This document shows positions 55,130 through 64,000 of a DNA stretch of 64,000 nucleotides, in pieces (position 1 is the first letter of the stretch; every line of letters starts with the position of its first letter). The stretch is from Taudactylus pleione (taxonomy: Eukaryota; Chordata; Amphibia; Anura; Myobatrachidae). The notes below the pieces were generated by a model. It ran no database searches. It saw only the letters and a program-made list of their open reading frames with translations, and was not told the DNA's origin. Made by a program: the position numbers and the translations under genes. The DNA is taken from assembly GCA_031769625.1 (NCBI GenBank), contig JAUIMM010000534.1:13221001-13285000 (forward strand), read 5' to 3'.

Positions 55130-55870
55130 CATTATATGAACCAATTAAGTCCCAAATGATTATTCAATCCCTTGGGAACAAGGGTGTTGATTCTAAAGAT
55201 CCACTCTGTTTCACGTTGATGTAATATTAAAGATTGACTAGGTAATATAGGTATGTGATCTATAGGGGTCTATTTACTAAGCAGTGTCAGGAGAAGTGAA
55301 AAGTGAAGAGTGAAAAGTGATAAGGTGCCATCCAATCAGCTCCCAACTGTCATTTTTCAAACACAGCCTGTGAGATGGCAGTTAGGAGCTGATTGGCTGG
55401 CACCTTATCACTTTTCACTTCTCCTAATACTACTTAGTAAATAGACCCCATAATCCTATATCTCAGGGAAGCTAATGTATGAGCAGCTTGAACAAAATGC
55501 CTTGCTGCAGGCTGGTCACTTTCTTCACAGGATAACACACTACTAATTGATGACCTATTGGCTGCCATCCTCTCTATAAAGATTCTTAACATTTTGCCTA
55601 TGTAACACAGCTCATATGGGCAAATTATCTGGTATATTATAAATTTAGAAGTGGAATTGAGTCTGTATCTGATATTATATTTCCTGGTATAAGACAACCA
55701 CATATAGTACATGATTATTTAATACAGCCTATTTTATTATTGAGAAAATGTACTTTACTAACCTTTCCTCTTCCTGTTATATCTGTTTTCACAAGGAAAT
55801 CTCTTGCTTTGTCTATAACAAGACACAATTTATATTGTAGGCTTTATAAGGTAGGACACGTTTGTTTTGT
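55130..55870 (-). pseudogene. PLE GIY-YIG endonuclease fragment, minus strand
   Basis: The frame 55712-55434 contains SKFIIYQIICPYELCYIGKM, ERMAANRSSIS and SDQPAARHFVQAAHTLASLR. After a MITE (55265-55449) the reading continues as DHIPILPSQSL, then QRETEWIFRINTLVPKGLNN. These are the GIY-YIG core, the ARHF block and the C-terminal RE-x-WI…L-P-GLN block in order. The RT is absent. The sequence is clearly different from the PLE-C nuclease, so a separate PLE family is present. Confidence 0.85.
55265..55449. mobile_element. foldback MITE, 185 bp, 3-bp TSD ATA
   Basis: Ends GGGGTCTATTTACTAAG and (reverse complement) GGGGTCTATTTACTAAG match exactly, with long inverted arms (GGAGAAGTGAAAAGTGA, GATAAGGTGCCA, CAATCAGCTCC). 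ATA is on both sides (55262-55264, 55450-55452). Ignoring the element restores the PLE reading LRYRIIDHIP, which confirms its limits. Confidence 0.93.
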
Positions 55871-55971
55871 ATTTACACTGATTAAAGTGCTGTATATAAA
55901 TAGGCACTGAAACGTCTATTGTTAAATGCTGTTGCTGACATGAGACTCTCTAAGCCAGGAGTACCGCATGG

Positions 55972-55976
<5 letters not shown>

Positions 55977-56005
<29 letters not shown>

Positions 56006-56155
56006 AAATGGTAGGCAGCACTGAAGGTCTTCCTTCTGCATACTGACTATAATGAAGGCACAGAGGTTACATCAGCATTGGATATATGAGTGCCGGCCCT
56101 ATTTGGAAACTATATATATATATATATATATATACATACACACATACATACATAC

Positions 56156-56186
<31 letters not shown>
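55977..56186. repeat. (TA)n and (CA)n tracts
   Basis: TA tracts at about 55977-56002 and 56110-56133, then ACATACATACAC and (CA)n up to 56186. The last abuts the solo Tc1 TIR. Confidence 0.9.
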
Positions 56187-56386
56187 CAGTTAGGTACATA
56201 AATATTGGGACATTGACAGAATTTTCATATTTTGGCCTCTATTCACCACCACAATGGCTTTGAAATGAAACAAACAAGATGTGCTTTAACTGCAGATTTT
56301 CAGATTTAATTTGAGGGTAATTACATCCAAATCAGGTGAACGGTGTAGGAATTACAACAGTTTCTATATGTGCCTCCACTTTTTAA
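56187..56386 (+). mobile_element. solo Tc1 TIR fragment
   Basis: CAGTTAGGTACATAAATATT followed by the same roughly 200 bp as the left TIR of the element at 56673. It has no transposase and no partner end. Confidence 0.88.
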
Positions 56387-56672
56387 CAAATATAGGGCAC
56401 TGGACCCCCCAGACCAACCCGGGAGAACCACCCCATGGCATCACACTAGTGTGAGATTTAAAGTGAGGGTTAAAGAATAATAAAGAAAGTCTATGTGTTA
56501 AGTCCTACATAAGTAGGAGGTATTAATAAAAAAGTGTATAAAGTGCTACATATATAAAAGACAAAGTAAAGAAGTTAAAAAGTGTACATTATGATGTCAT
56601 GAAGCAATCCAGCTACATCAGCCCAGAGAGCCCTGCACTCCAATACCAGTCCCAAAACTGACACAGCATATA

Positions 56673-58325
56673 CAGTCAGGTGCATTAATATTGGGACATT
56701 GACAGAATTTTCATATTTTGGCCTCTATTCACCACCACAATGGCTTTGGAATGAAACAAACAAGATGTGCTTTAACTGCAGACTTTCACATTTAATTTGA
56801 GGGTAATTACATCCAAATCAGGTGAATGATATAGGAATTACAACGGTTTCTATATGTGCCTCCCACTTTTTAAGGGGCCAAAAGTAATGGGACAAACTAA
56901 ACAATCCTAAATCTATCTTTCACTTTTTAATACTTTGTTGCAAATCCATGCAGGCAATTACAGCCTGAAGTCTGGAATGCATAGACATCACCAGACGCTG
57001 GGTTTCATCCCTGGTGATGCTCTGCCAGACCTCTACTGCAAATGTCTTCAGTTCCTGCTTGTTCTTGGGGCATTTTCCCTTCAGTTTTGTCTTCATCAAG
57101 TGAAATGCATGCTCAATTGGATTCAGGTCAGGGGATTGACTTGGCCATTGCATAACATTCCACTTTTCAGCCTCAAAAAGACTCTTTGGCTGCTTTTGCA
57201 GTATGCTTTGGGTCATTGTCCATCTGCACTGTGAAGCGCCGTCAAATGAGTTCTGAAGCATTTGACTGAATATGAGCATATAATATTGCCTGAAACACTT
57301 CAGAATTCATTCTGCTGCTTTTGTCAGCAGTCACATCATCAATAAATACAACGGAACCAGTTCCATTGGCAGCCATACATGCCCACGCCATGACACTACC
57401 ACCACCATGCTTCACTGATGAGGTGGTATGTTTAGGATCATGAGCAGTTCCTTTCCTTCTCCATACTCTTCTCTTCCCATCACTCTAGTACAAGTTGATC
57501 TTTGTCTCATCTGTCCATAGGATGTTGTTCCAGAACTGTAATGGCTTTTTTAGATGTTGTTTGGCAAATTCTAATCTGCTCTTCCTGTTTTTGTGGCTCA
57601 CCAATGGTTTACATCTTGTGGTGAACCCACTATATTCACTCTTGTGAAGTTTTCTCTTGATTATTGACTTTGACACATATACACATACCTCCTGGAGAGT
57701 GTTCTTGATTTGGCCAACTGTTGTGAAGGGGTTTTTCTTCACCAGGGAAATAATTCTTCTGTCATCCACCACAGTTGTTTTCCGTGGTCTTCCGCGTCTT
57801 TTGGTGTTGGTGAGCTCTCCGGTGCGTTCTTTCTTTTTAAGAATGTTCCAAACAGTTGATTTGGCCACACCTAATGTTTTTGCTGTCTCTCTGATGGGTT
57901 TGTTTTGATTTTTCAGCCTAATGATGGCTTGCTTCACTGATAGTGACAGCTCTTTGGATCTCATATTGAGAGTCGACAGCAACTGATTCCAAATGCAAAT
58001 GTCACACCTAGAATCAACTCCAGACCTTTTACATGCTTAATTGATAATGAGATAACGAGGGAATAGCCCACACCTGTCCATGAAATAGCTTTTGAGTTGA
58101 TAGTCCCATTACTTTTGCCCCCTTAAAAAGTGGGAGGCACATATAGAACCCGTTGTAATTCCTACACCGTTCACCTGATTTGGATGTAATTACCCTCAAA
58201 TTAAATCTGAAAGTCTGCAGTTAAAGCACATCTTGTTTGTTTCATTTCAAAGCCATTGTGGTGGTGAATAGAGGCCAAAATATGAAAATTCTGTCAATGT
58301 CCCAATATTTATGCACTTGACTGTG
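56673..58325 (-). mobile_element. Tc1-like transposon with about 220-bp TIRs
   Basis: About 1.65 kb. The left TIR 56673-56895 begins CAGTCAGGTGCATTAATATT and the right TIR 58101-58325 reads, as reverse complement, CACAGTCAAGTGCATAAATA. TA flanks both ends (56671-56672, 58326-58327). Long TIRs of this size occur in several Tc1 groups. The transposase is on the minus strand and defective. Confidence 0.92.
56920..57963 (-). pseudogene. Tc1-like transposase, about 345 codons, broken
   Basis: The start ATG at 57961-57963 (MRSKELSLSVKQAIIRL) fits the usual Tc1 N-terminus. Two helix-turn-helix parts follow (IRETAKTLGVAKSTVWNIL), joined by a GRPRK motif. The first catalytic Asp is in NNILWTDETKINLY. 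A TAG follows Y (57485-57487), where related proteins have Gln. The middle reads SVKHGGGSVMAWACMAANG, then QMDNDPKHTAKAA with the second Asp. A stop (TGA in SELI-stop-RRF) and a frameshift near 57185 precede QSPDLNPIEHAFHLMK, which carries the third acidic residue. The C-terminus ends …MDLQQSIKK. Three or more lesions make it inactive. Confidence 0.9.

Positions 58326-58351
<26 letters not shown>
58326..58351. repeat. (TA)n microsatellite
   Basis: TA run adjacent to the right Tc1 TIR. Confidence 0.9.
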
Positions 58352-58356
<5 letters not shown>

Positions 58357-58367
58357 GTACACACAGT

Positions 58368-59182
58368 AGAGATATGCTGGACTGGTTCTCAGAGAACAGA
58401 CAACTGAATTTAGGGTTTCCTAGTCAAACAGATTTCCAGTTTGGAATCACTTTGGGGTACCGAGTTGAACAGAGTCCCGGTTTGGAATCGTTGCATGCTT
58501 AAAGGTTTAAAAGACATAGGGCCTGATTCAGACCCACTCGCGAGCGGCTGTCCGCTTGCAAGTGGGTCGATGTTATGGACTGAGCATGCGCACGACGGAG
58601 GGAGCTCCGTCGTGCGCATGCGCCAGACGCGACGAGCGAAGGAAAGTCCTTCGCTCGTTGTGTCAGATCAAAGGGGGCATGCTGTCAATGTTGATTGACA
58701 GCATGCCCCCTTTGGTGGGCGTGCCAGGGGCGTGCCTCCCTGACGGGGGCGTTCCCACGGGAACGCCTCCCGTCAAAAGCCGGCTCACTGACATCACTAG
58801 TGATGTCAGTGGGAGTGATTTTGGCTCTGATAGAGCCAAAATCACTCCGGAGCTTGCGGTTGAAAACCTCAACCGCAGGCTCCGGCTCGCAAATTCGATG
58901 GTCGCGATGGTCGAGACAATGCACGCTCATATAGCCTGTGGGTGGTGACCCACAGCTATACGAGCGTCCAGGAGGACGCTCCATGAAAATGGAGCCCGGC
59001 CCTCATTCAGAGCGTGCGCTCTGCTCAGAGCGTACGGCTCTGAATGAGGGCCATAGTTTTAGCAGTTTTTTTTTTTTATTACAGATCCAAAACATGTCAG
59101 GGTGCTTCAGCAAAACCAATACCAAAATACAAAACGCGAATTCGGAACCAAAACCAAAACACGGGGCCGGGGCCCATCTCTA
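58368..59182. mobile_element. hAT-derived short element, hosting the hairpin-chain copy C
   Basis: The left part TAGAGATATGCTGGACTGG and the right part (reverse complement) TAGAGATGGGCCCCGGCC, then GTGTTTTGGTTTTGG, resemble the hAT-1 and hAT-2 3' ends. No 8-bp duplication is visible. The element at 58519-59052 is inserted within it. Confidence 0.5.
58519..59052 (+). mobile_element. hairpin-chain element, copy C (3-bp TSD ATA)
   Basis: 534 bp, almost identical to 49883-50431 over its length except for a small deletion near 58916 that removes most of the GATGGTCGCG…CGCGGCCATC hairpin. ATA is on both sides (58516-58518, 59053-59055). No protein coding. Confidence 0.93.
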
Positions 59183-59210
59183 ATATATATATAAATATAT
59201 ATATATATAT
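59183..59210. repeat. (TA)n microsatellite
   Basis: TA run at the left edge of PLE-C. Confidence 0.9.
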
Positions 59211-59352
59211 AGACAAAGAGAAAGCTATATCACCGTGCGCAGTAGGTATAGTCCTATAATATCATGGGAGTGTGTCCTCTTCACATAATTGTCACTGTTT
59301 GCAGCAGTCATTTAATAGATCCACCTCCTCAGGAGTATGTGGACAAGTTTCT

Positions 59353-59898
59353 GGTCAAAGAAGCAAAAAACGAATGCGCACCACAGTGAGTAAAATATAA
59401 AAGGTATTTTTATCAAAGTGGATAAAAGACTTACACATAGATAAAGTTAGTCCAGTAATCATGATCAACGTCAGCAAAAAGGCTCTCGTGTACAGCCGCA
59501 AGATGCAGTCACTGTAGCTGCTGTGCTAGCGGTATAACACAAGGTCCCAGCTCCGGATCAGGTACATAGGACTCCACTTCCCATCAGGCATCGCCACAGC
59601 ATCGTGACATCACCGGTAACCACGCCCAAATGCGTTTCGTCTTTCCGACTTCGTCAGTGGGTGTGGCCTATAAGCCGATGTCTGCCCTTATTATACTAGT
59701 GTTGCTAAGCTGTAACCAATCGGCAGGCCATATAAAAAGGCTAATTTGCTTTGCATAAATTCTCTTAGCATAATTGCAGATTCAATTGGAATATGCTTCA
59801 CAAACGCTCATAGATATTAAAAGACAAATTCTCTATCACAGCGATTTTTGTTTTTACTAAACAGCACAACATGAGTACACAATACAATTACATAAGAT
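59353..59898. repeat. PLE-C left inverted terminal repeat
   Basis: Pairs with 61242-61783. Shared blocks include GGTCAAAGAAGCAAAAAACG at the outer edge and ATCGCTGTGATAGAGAATTT near the inner edge, read in opposite orientations. Confidence 0.92.
59620..59666 (-). ncRNA. hammerhead ribozyme-like motif, PLE-C left arm
   Basis: Minus strand: CCACACCCA, box CTGACGA, A, GTC/GAC stem with GGAAA loop, GAAA, CGCATT, TGGGCGTGG. The outer segments pair as stem I with one A-C mismatch. Stem III is reduced to one A-T pair plus a lost C-G (CGCG changed to CGCA). Otherwise it is identical to the motif at 61470-61516. Confidence 0.65.
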
Positions 59899-60610
59899 AT
59901 ATAAGCACAATTCCACTATATTGTCTCCCTCTGTGGTAGCAGCCATTTTGTTGGAGATAGATATAGCAGTGTTAACAGCAGCTCTTCTTAGAAGTTAACA
60001 CTTTGCATAATCAAGAATATTATTAGTATATAGAAGCTGATTGTACTACAGAATACTTCAAACGTCCAGTTAAAGACAAATATATTACTTATATGAGTTC
60101 ATATTTAAAAAATCATATTGAAAAATTAATGTTTAAAAAACTAGTCAAGTTTAATATAGCTAGATAATTAGAGTATTAAAAAATTAGAGAGTTGAAAAAA
60201 ATTAGGAGTTGGAATATATAGTGGAAATAGCGCTGTACATAAAGTCCGAATATTTTTACATGCATATATATCAATCCGCAGCATAATAGGCAAAGAAATT
60301 TGGCTGATAAGCCGACTGAATTTCACAAAATCACATAAAATTCAATACTACAATATTACCACACTGTAAGATCAAATCATCATATATAGCCAACATGATA
60401 TTCTTGCATATTACGCGGAAGAGAGTGAGAAATAAGTAATTAAAAATGGTTAAGTATGGGAGAGAGGGAACAGAAAAAAACACAGTCAGTGTTACATTAG
60501 ACAAATAATGGCCACACATATAATCAACGGTGCGTTAATGACATTAGCAGCTATAAATCAAACAGGACCTTTTAAAATAAGGGAAAAGATAAGTAGAGAC
60601 ACATTATGTC

Positions 60611-61126
60611 CTAATCCAGCAAGAAGGGAACTAGATCGCACCCCTCATTCAATCCCCGAGGAGTCATGGTACTGAGGGTGTGTATCCAGTATGTTTCCCT
60701 TCTGGATAGCTTTTTATCTAAATCACCTCCCCTTTCATCCAGGGTTACATGCTCAATTCCTTTAAAAGAGAAATTACTTAGTGATGATTTCTGACATTCA
60801 AGGAAGTGTCTTGGGACACTATGGTTTAGAATTTTATTTTTAATATTCCTTGAGTGTTCCAATATGCACAATTTTAGTTGTCTTTTTGTCTTTCCTATGT
60901 ATTTTTTTCCGCATTTGCATTCTATCATGTAAATGACTGAGCTTGTAAGGCAAGTCATTCTACTCTTGATCGCTCTTCCCTTACTATTATCAAAATTGAA
61001 GAATTCCTTTTTGTTTTTGCTGCAGTATTGGCACATTTTACAGTGTGTACATGGAAAAAAGGCCATTATATTTTCTAGAAAATTGGTATTAGTATTTTTA
61101 AGTGTAGGTAATGTACTAGGTGCCAA
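60611..61126 (-). CDS. PLE-C GIY-YIG endonuclease domain
   Basis: An open frame of about 170 codons on the minus strand. It begins within the PLE linker (LKNRLAPSTLPTLKN) and reads through a Cys-rich stretch (FPCTHCKMCQYCS) characteristic of the region before PLE nucleases. The GIY-YIG domain follows: VIYMIECKCGKKYIGKTKRQ, then LEHSRNIKNKI, HSVPRHFLEC and ETYWIHTLSTMTPRGLNEG. All the recognisable GIY-YIG landmarks are present (IY, YIG, an R, the H of EHSRN, the late E of RRETYW). Upstream, DPVLRDIIPDKPNV is in another frame, so a one-base lesion precedes it. The RT palm is missing. When intact the domain nicks DNA to prime reverse transcription. The ORF is intact, but the element is not autonomous. 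Confidence 0.85.
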   Translation of the reverse strand: MAPSTLPTLKNTNTNFLENIMAFFPCTHCKMCQYCSKNKKEFFNFDNSKGRAIKSRMTCLTSSVIYMIECKCGKKYIGKTKRQLKLCILEHSRNIKNKILNHSVPRHFLECQKSSLSNFSFKGIEHVTLDERGGDLDKKLSRRETYWIHTLSTMTPRGLNEGCDLVPFLLD

Positions 61127-61241
61127 TCTATTTTTTAGCGTAGGTGCTTTTCGGAAAATACATTGGGCTTGTCTGGAATGATGTCTCGCAGCACTGGATC
61201 TAATTTCAAAACTACAATACTATTACATATTACATAAGATA

Positions 61242-61783
61242 TATGTAATAGTATTGTGTACTCATGTTGTGCTATGTTTAGTAAAAACAAAAATCGCTGT
61301 GATAGAGAATTTATCTTAATATGTATGAGCGTTTGTGAAGCATATTTCAATTGAATCTGCAATTATGCTATGAGAATATGTGCAAAGCAAATTAGCCTTT
61401 TTATATGGCCTGCCGATTTGTTACTGCTTAGCAACACTAGTATAAGAAGGGCAGACAACGGCTGATAGACCACACCCACTGACGAAGTCGGAAAGACGAA
61501 ACGCGTTTGGGCGTGGTTACCGGTGATGTCACGATGCTGTGGCGATGCCTGATGGGAAGTGGAGTCCTATGTACCTGATGCAGAGCTGGGACCTTGTGTT
61601 ATACCGCTAGCACAGCGGCTGCAGTGACTGCATATTGCGGCTGTACACGAGAGCCTTTTTGCTGACGTTGATCATGATTACTGGACTAACTTTATCTATG
61701 TGTAAGTCTTTTATGCACTTTGATTAAAATACCTTTTATATTTTACTCACTGTGGTGTGCATTCGTTTTTTGCTTCTTTGACC
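61242..61783. repeat. PLE-C right inverted terminal repeat
   Basis: Partner of 59353-59898. Confidence 0.92.
61470..61516 (+). ncRNA. hammerhead ribozyme-like motif, PLE-C right arm
   Basis: CCACACCCA (stem I 5' strand), CTGACGA (61479-61485), one extra A, GTC/GAC stem II with GGAAA loop, GAAA (61498-61501), a minimal stem III (A-T and C-G around GC), T as the nucleotide before the cleavage site, then TGGGCGTGG (stem I 3' strand; eight of nine positions pair with the 5' strand). This fits the short-stem-III hammerheads known from PLEs, apart from the unpaired A before stem II. Activity is not shown by sequence. Confidence 0.7.
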
Positions 61784-61786
61784 ATA

Positions 61787-61931
61787 TATATAGCAGACCC
61801 GGCACACTCACCAACGGGGTAGGAAATAATTGCTAAGGTGCCATTCCAGAGTTTTAATCACACTCCCACATATCCACCAGAATGGACGGCACTCAGTAGT
61901 CTTCTTTAAGAATAAAAATGTCCTTTAATAT

Positions 61932-61975
<44 letters not shown>

Positions 61976-62540
61976 GCAGTATCAGTAAAGATTATGTTGA
62001 TGAGCAGGTGATCCAGTGTGGGGCTGGAGGGATCTGCCAACACAAAGAACAAAAAGGGTGTATGACCACACCTAGATGCTTCCCTGTGGAATCAGACTAG
62101 GGAGGACTGGGCAGTCAGACAGTCCAGGTAAAGACTGCAGTGAGAGTCCAGTTTATCTGGAGGCTAGGAAACCGGGGTTCAGACCTACAGGAGGTAGGGA
62201 GAACCAGAATACTGTTAAGACTGCATCTGTGAGAAGCTGTAGCAGCCAGCCAAGCCAGGCTGGAGTCTGTTTTACTCTTCAAGAAGCAGAGTGCGAGACT
62301 TTGTGATTCCATGAGAGAGGTGGTTTATATGCAGACTAGCTGCCCAAGGATAGTCAGGGGCAAAGCAGGGAGTTAATTGCCCTTAATGGAGGCTAGGCTG
62401 TTTGTGCTCTTCTGTTTGATTTATGCAGACAAGTAAAGCTCCATTTATTTTATTTTACCACAGAAGCTGCGTGTGTGGACCCTAATTTCAGAAACTAACA
62501 CCGCACCACTGACATTATACTGAGCTAATTACCCAAGATA
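61787..62540. other. unassigned; possible retroelement end
   Basis: The segment 61787-61935 ends at a TA tract (61936-61971). From 61972 a unit with GTGGCAGTATCAGTAAAG at one side and CACCGCACCACTGACATTATAC near the other has the length of an LTR, but I found no matching second copy or protein. Confidence 0.3.
61936..61971. repeat. (TA)n microsatellite
   Basis: Pure TA run. Confidence 0.95.
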
Positions 62541-62619
62541 TATCACTATATATATATATATCACTATATATATGTATATATATATATATCACTATATATA
62601 TATATATATATAGATATAG

Positions 62620-62654
<35 letters not shown>

Positions 62655-62656
62655 GA
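62541..62656. repeat. (TA)n microsatellite with TATATCAC interruptions
   Basis: TA runs interrupted by ATATATCACTATATA several times. Confidence 0.93.
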
Positions 62657-62731
62657 TATATAAGATGCCAGCAGCGGCCATCACTCCTCCAAATAGCTGC
62701 AATGTTACAAGGTGCCTGATGCAGATCACAA

Positions 62732-62897
62732 TACAGGTGGATAATCCCAGTACGGCACTCTTCAGAATTACTACGATAAAGAACCTTTTCCTGACTAAAA
62801 GATTAAAGTATCTTGAAACGTTGAAACCCACCCGGTCCCAGGGGGTTCTTTATCGTAGTAATAGTGAAGAGTGCCATACTGGGATTATCCACCTGTA
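62732..62897. mobile_element. foldback PLE-type element flanked by (TA)n
   Basis: Arms 62732-62785 and 62844-62897 are inverted copies with three mismatches in 54 bp and a 58-nt loop. The loop holds a hammerhead-like motif on the plus strand (CTGACTA, A, AAGAT/ATCTT stem, GAAA, 62791-62818). The right arm runs into a TA tract. It contains no coding sequence. Confidence 0.7.
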
Positions 62898-62950
62898 TAT
62901 ATATATATATATATATATATATGTTTATTGCAATTTTCATGTTGTATTTG

Positions 62951-62992
62951 GCCGTCTTGAGAAAAGGGCTGTGAGGGCCCTGAAATGTCGGC
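62951..62992 (+). ncRNA. hammerhead-like motif (degenerate)
   Basis: GCCG, T, box CTTGAGA, AA, stem AGGGC/GCCCT, GAAA, TGT, CGGC. GCCG and CGGC pair as stem I. The box has two changes from CTGANGA. Confidence 0.4.
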
Positions 62993-63169
62993 TATATATG
63001 CCAATACAAGTTGCATTTATATAACTGAATCTTGGAGTGCCGCAGTTTCTTCTACTCTCTCTCTCTCTCTGTGTATGTATATATATATGAAAAAATGGAA
63101 TTGGATCAGAGCGCCTGTGGTGCCATACCGTGCAATATGCCAATATAAAGTGCAAGTGCTACTAGTGCA

Positions 63170-63260
63170 TATGGTGTATTTACTTAACATGAAAGAGCTC
63201 TGTCAGAAAGATAACTTCACATACATGTTAAGTTCTTTCATGTTAAGTACATACACCATA
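63170..63260. repeat. inverted repeat, 30-bp arms
   Basis: TATGGTGTATTTACTTAACA and its partner TGTTAAGTACATACACCATA continue inwards through ATGAAAGAGCT and AGTTCTTTCA, with a 31-nt loop (two mismatches). Confidence 0.8.
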
Positions 63261-63537
63261 CATTCCAATTCCATTTTTGCAGAATTTTCTTTAAGGGGCT
63301 TACCACCCCTTTTATATTATTGGATTGAGCTGACATCCCGACTACATCGGGAGGTGCCCTGCCTACAGTTTGATGCAGTATTTTGAAATCATCATACAAT
63401 CATACACTTGTGATTGTATGTAACTATCAACACAAGCAAGGATAAAATATTGATTGAATTGTTATACACTATATCACGAATACCTGGCACTCTAAGATTT
63501 CACTAGCTACATATATATGATAAATACGCACACACGA

Positions 63538-63558
63538 ATATATATATATATATATATA
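63538..63558. repeat. (TA)n microsatellite
   Basis: Abuts the left edge of the perfect palindrome. Confidence 0.93.
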
Positions 63559-63782
63559 GGGAAGCAAAACTGAAGGGCACTCAACAGGACTTTCACAACC
63601 TAGGTAAATGTGATCAAGAAACCAGGCAGAGCCAGATGTACTGTCAACGTTTCAGCAGAAGGTGCTTTTATCAAGACACCTTCTGCTGAAACGTTGACAG
63701 TACATCTGGCTCTGCCTGGTTTCTTGATCACATTTACCTAGGTTGTGAAAGTCCTGTTGAGTGCCCTTCAGTTTTGCTTCCC
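63559..63782. mobile_element. perfect 106-bp inverted repeat with 12-nt loop
   Basis: Arms 63559-63664 and 63677-63782 are exact reverse complements. The loop is CTTTTATCAAGA. A hammerhead-like motif on the minus strand starts in the loop (CTTGATA, A, AGCA/TGCT stem, GAAA, CGTTGAC). A TA tract adjoins the left edge. This looks like two PLE-type end fragments joined head to head, or a DNA hairpin product. No protein. Confidence 0.88.
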
Positions 63783-64000
63783 TGTATTATACCTTCTTGG
63801 TTTGTTGTGGCACTGGGGCAATACTTATATCCTTTGGAGAGTGCCAGACCCCTACAGGTTTTATTTATATATATATATATATATATATTTATTTTTTTTT
63901 CAAAGAAAAGGTGATACCCAGGGGTTTCAGCATTAGAAACCAACCCACGATTGGTAGATCAAATGCCAACTTTTGTAAACAGTGGTGCTAAATACTTGAT
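63783..64000. other. spacer with (TA)n at 63867-63888
   Basis: The sequence GTGCCAGACCCCTACAGG just before the TA run looks like another element end, but its partner is outside the window. Confidence 0.35.

Larger units (their letters stand above)
59211..61786 (-). mobile_element. PLE-C: Penelope-like element with long inverted terminal repeats
   Basis: Inverted arms 59353-59898 and 61242-61783, each about 540 bp, flank an interior that codes on the minus strand for a GIY-YIG nuclease. Each arm has one hammerhead-like motif. TA tracts adjoin the left edge and, shortly, the right edge. Most of the reverse transcriptase is missing. PLEs are known to carry terminal repeats (pLTRs) in direct or inverted order; this is the inverted form. 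Confidence 0.88.

Overview
This window looks like vertebrate, most probably anuran amphibian, nuclear DNA that consists almost entirely of transposable elements. I found no convincing host exon, tRNA or rRNA. The indications are: several GIY-YIG Penelope-like elements (PLEs), three copies of a BED-finger hAT transposon, a Tc1 transposon with TIRs of about 220 bp, a dense set of short TIR elements, and many (TA)n tracts. The species is an inference and cannot be fixed from the sequence alone.

Layout. 0.5-3.4 kb: a PLE-type terminal fragment, a TTAA-flanked MITE, a TAA-flanked MITE and the left part of a PLE-derived element. 3388-8205: a complete hAT element (hAT-1, minus strand) with matching 8-bp target duplications. 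9.66-15.3 kb: a second, more decayed hAT of a related subfamily (hAT-2) with long tandem repeats and an internal duplication. 15.8-16.4 kb: a 3-bp-TSD element. 18.4-20.5 kb: a PLE with an inverted 5' segment (PLE-D). 22-28 kb: MITEs, PLE-E and a Tc1 fragment. 29-38 kb: mostly unassigned. 38.8-46 kb: a hairpin-chain element and a three-level nest (PLE-A, interrupted by a TA-MITE and by PLE-B, which itself carries a hairpin-chain element). 46.4-47.3 kb: a nonautonomous hAT relative. 49.9-50.4 kb: a hairpin-chain element. 51.1-54.5 kb: hAT-3 (plus strand), interrupted by another 3-bp-TSD element. 55.1-55.9 kb: a PLE endonuclease fragment. 56.7-58.3 kb: a Tc1 element. 58.5-59.1 kb: a hairpin-chain element inside hAT-like ends. 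59.2-61.8 kb: PLE-C with long inverted terminal repeats, each carrying a hammerhead-like motif. 61.8-64 kb: (TA)n tracts and foldback elements, including a perfect 106-bp inverted repeat.

Two things stand out. First, a family of roughly 500-550-bp elements (49883-50431, 58519-59052, 38803-39294, 42992-43520) is built as an almost uninterrupted chain of about a dozen hairpins, has GGGCCTGATTCAG-type ends and makes 3-bp target duplications of varied sequence. Secondly, the PLE-type elements repeatedly carry a hammerhead-ribozyme-like motif (CTGANGA-like box, an extra A, a stem-loop, GAAA), and most of these lie on the inner side of a (TA)n tract at the element end. Nothing here works as an operon or pathway; the genes are mostly decayed transposases, reverse transcriptases and endonucleases.
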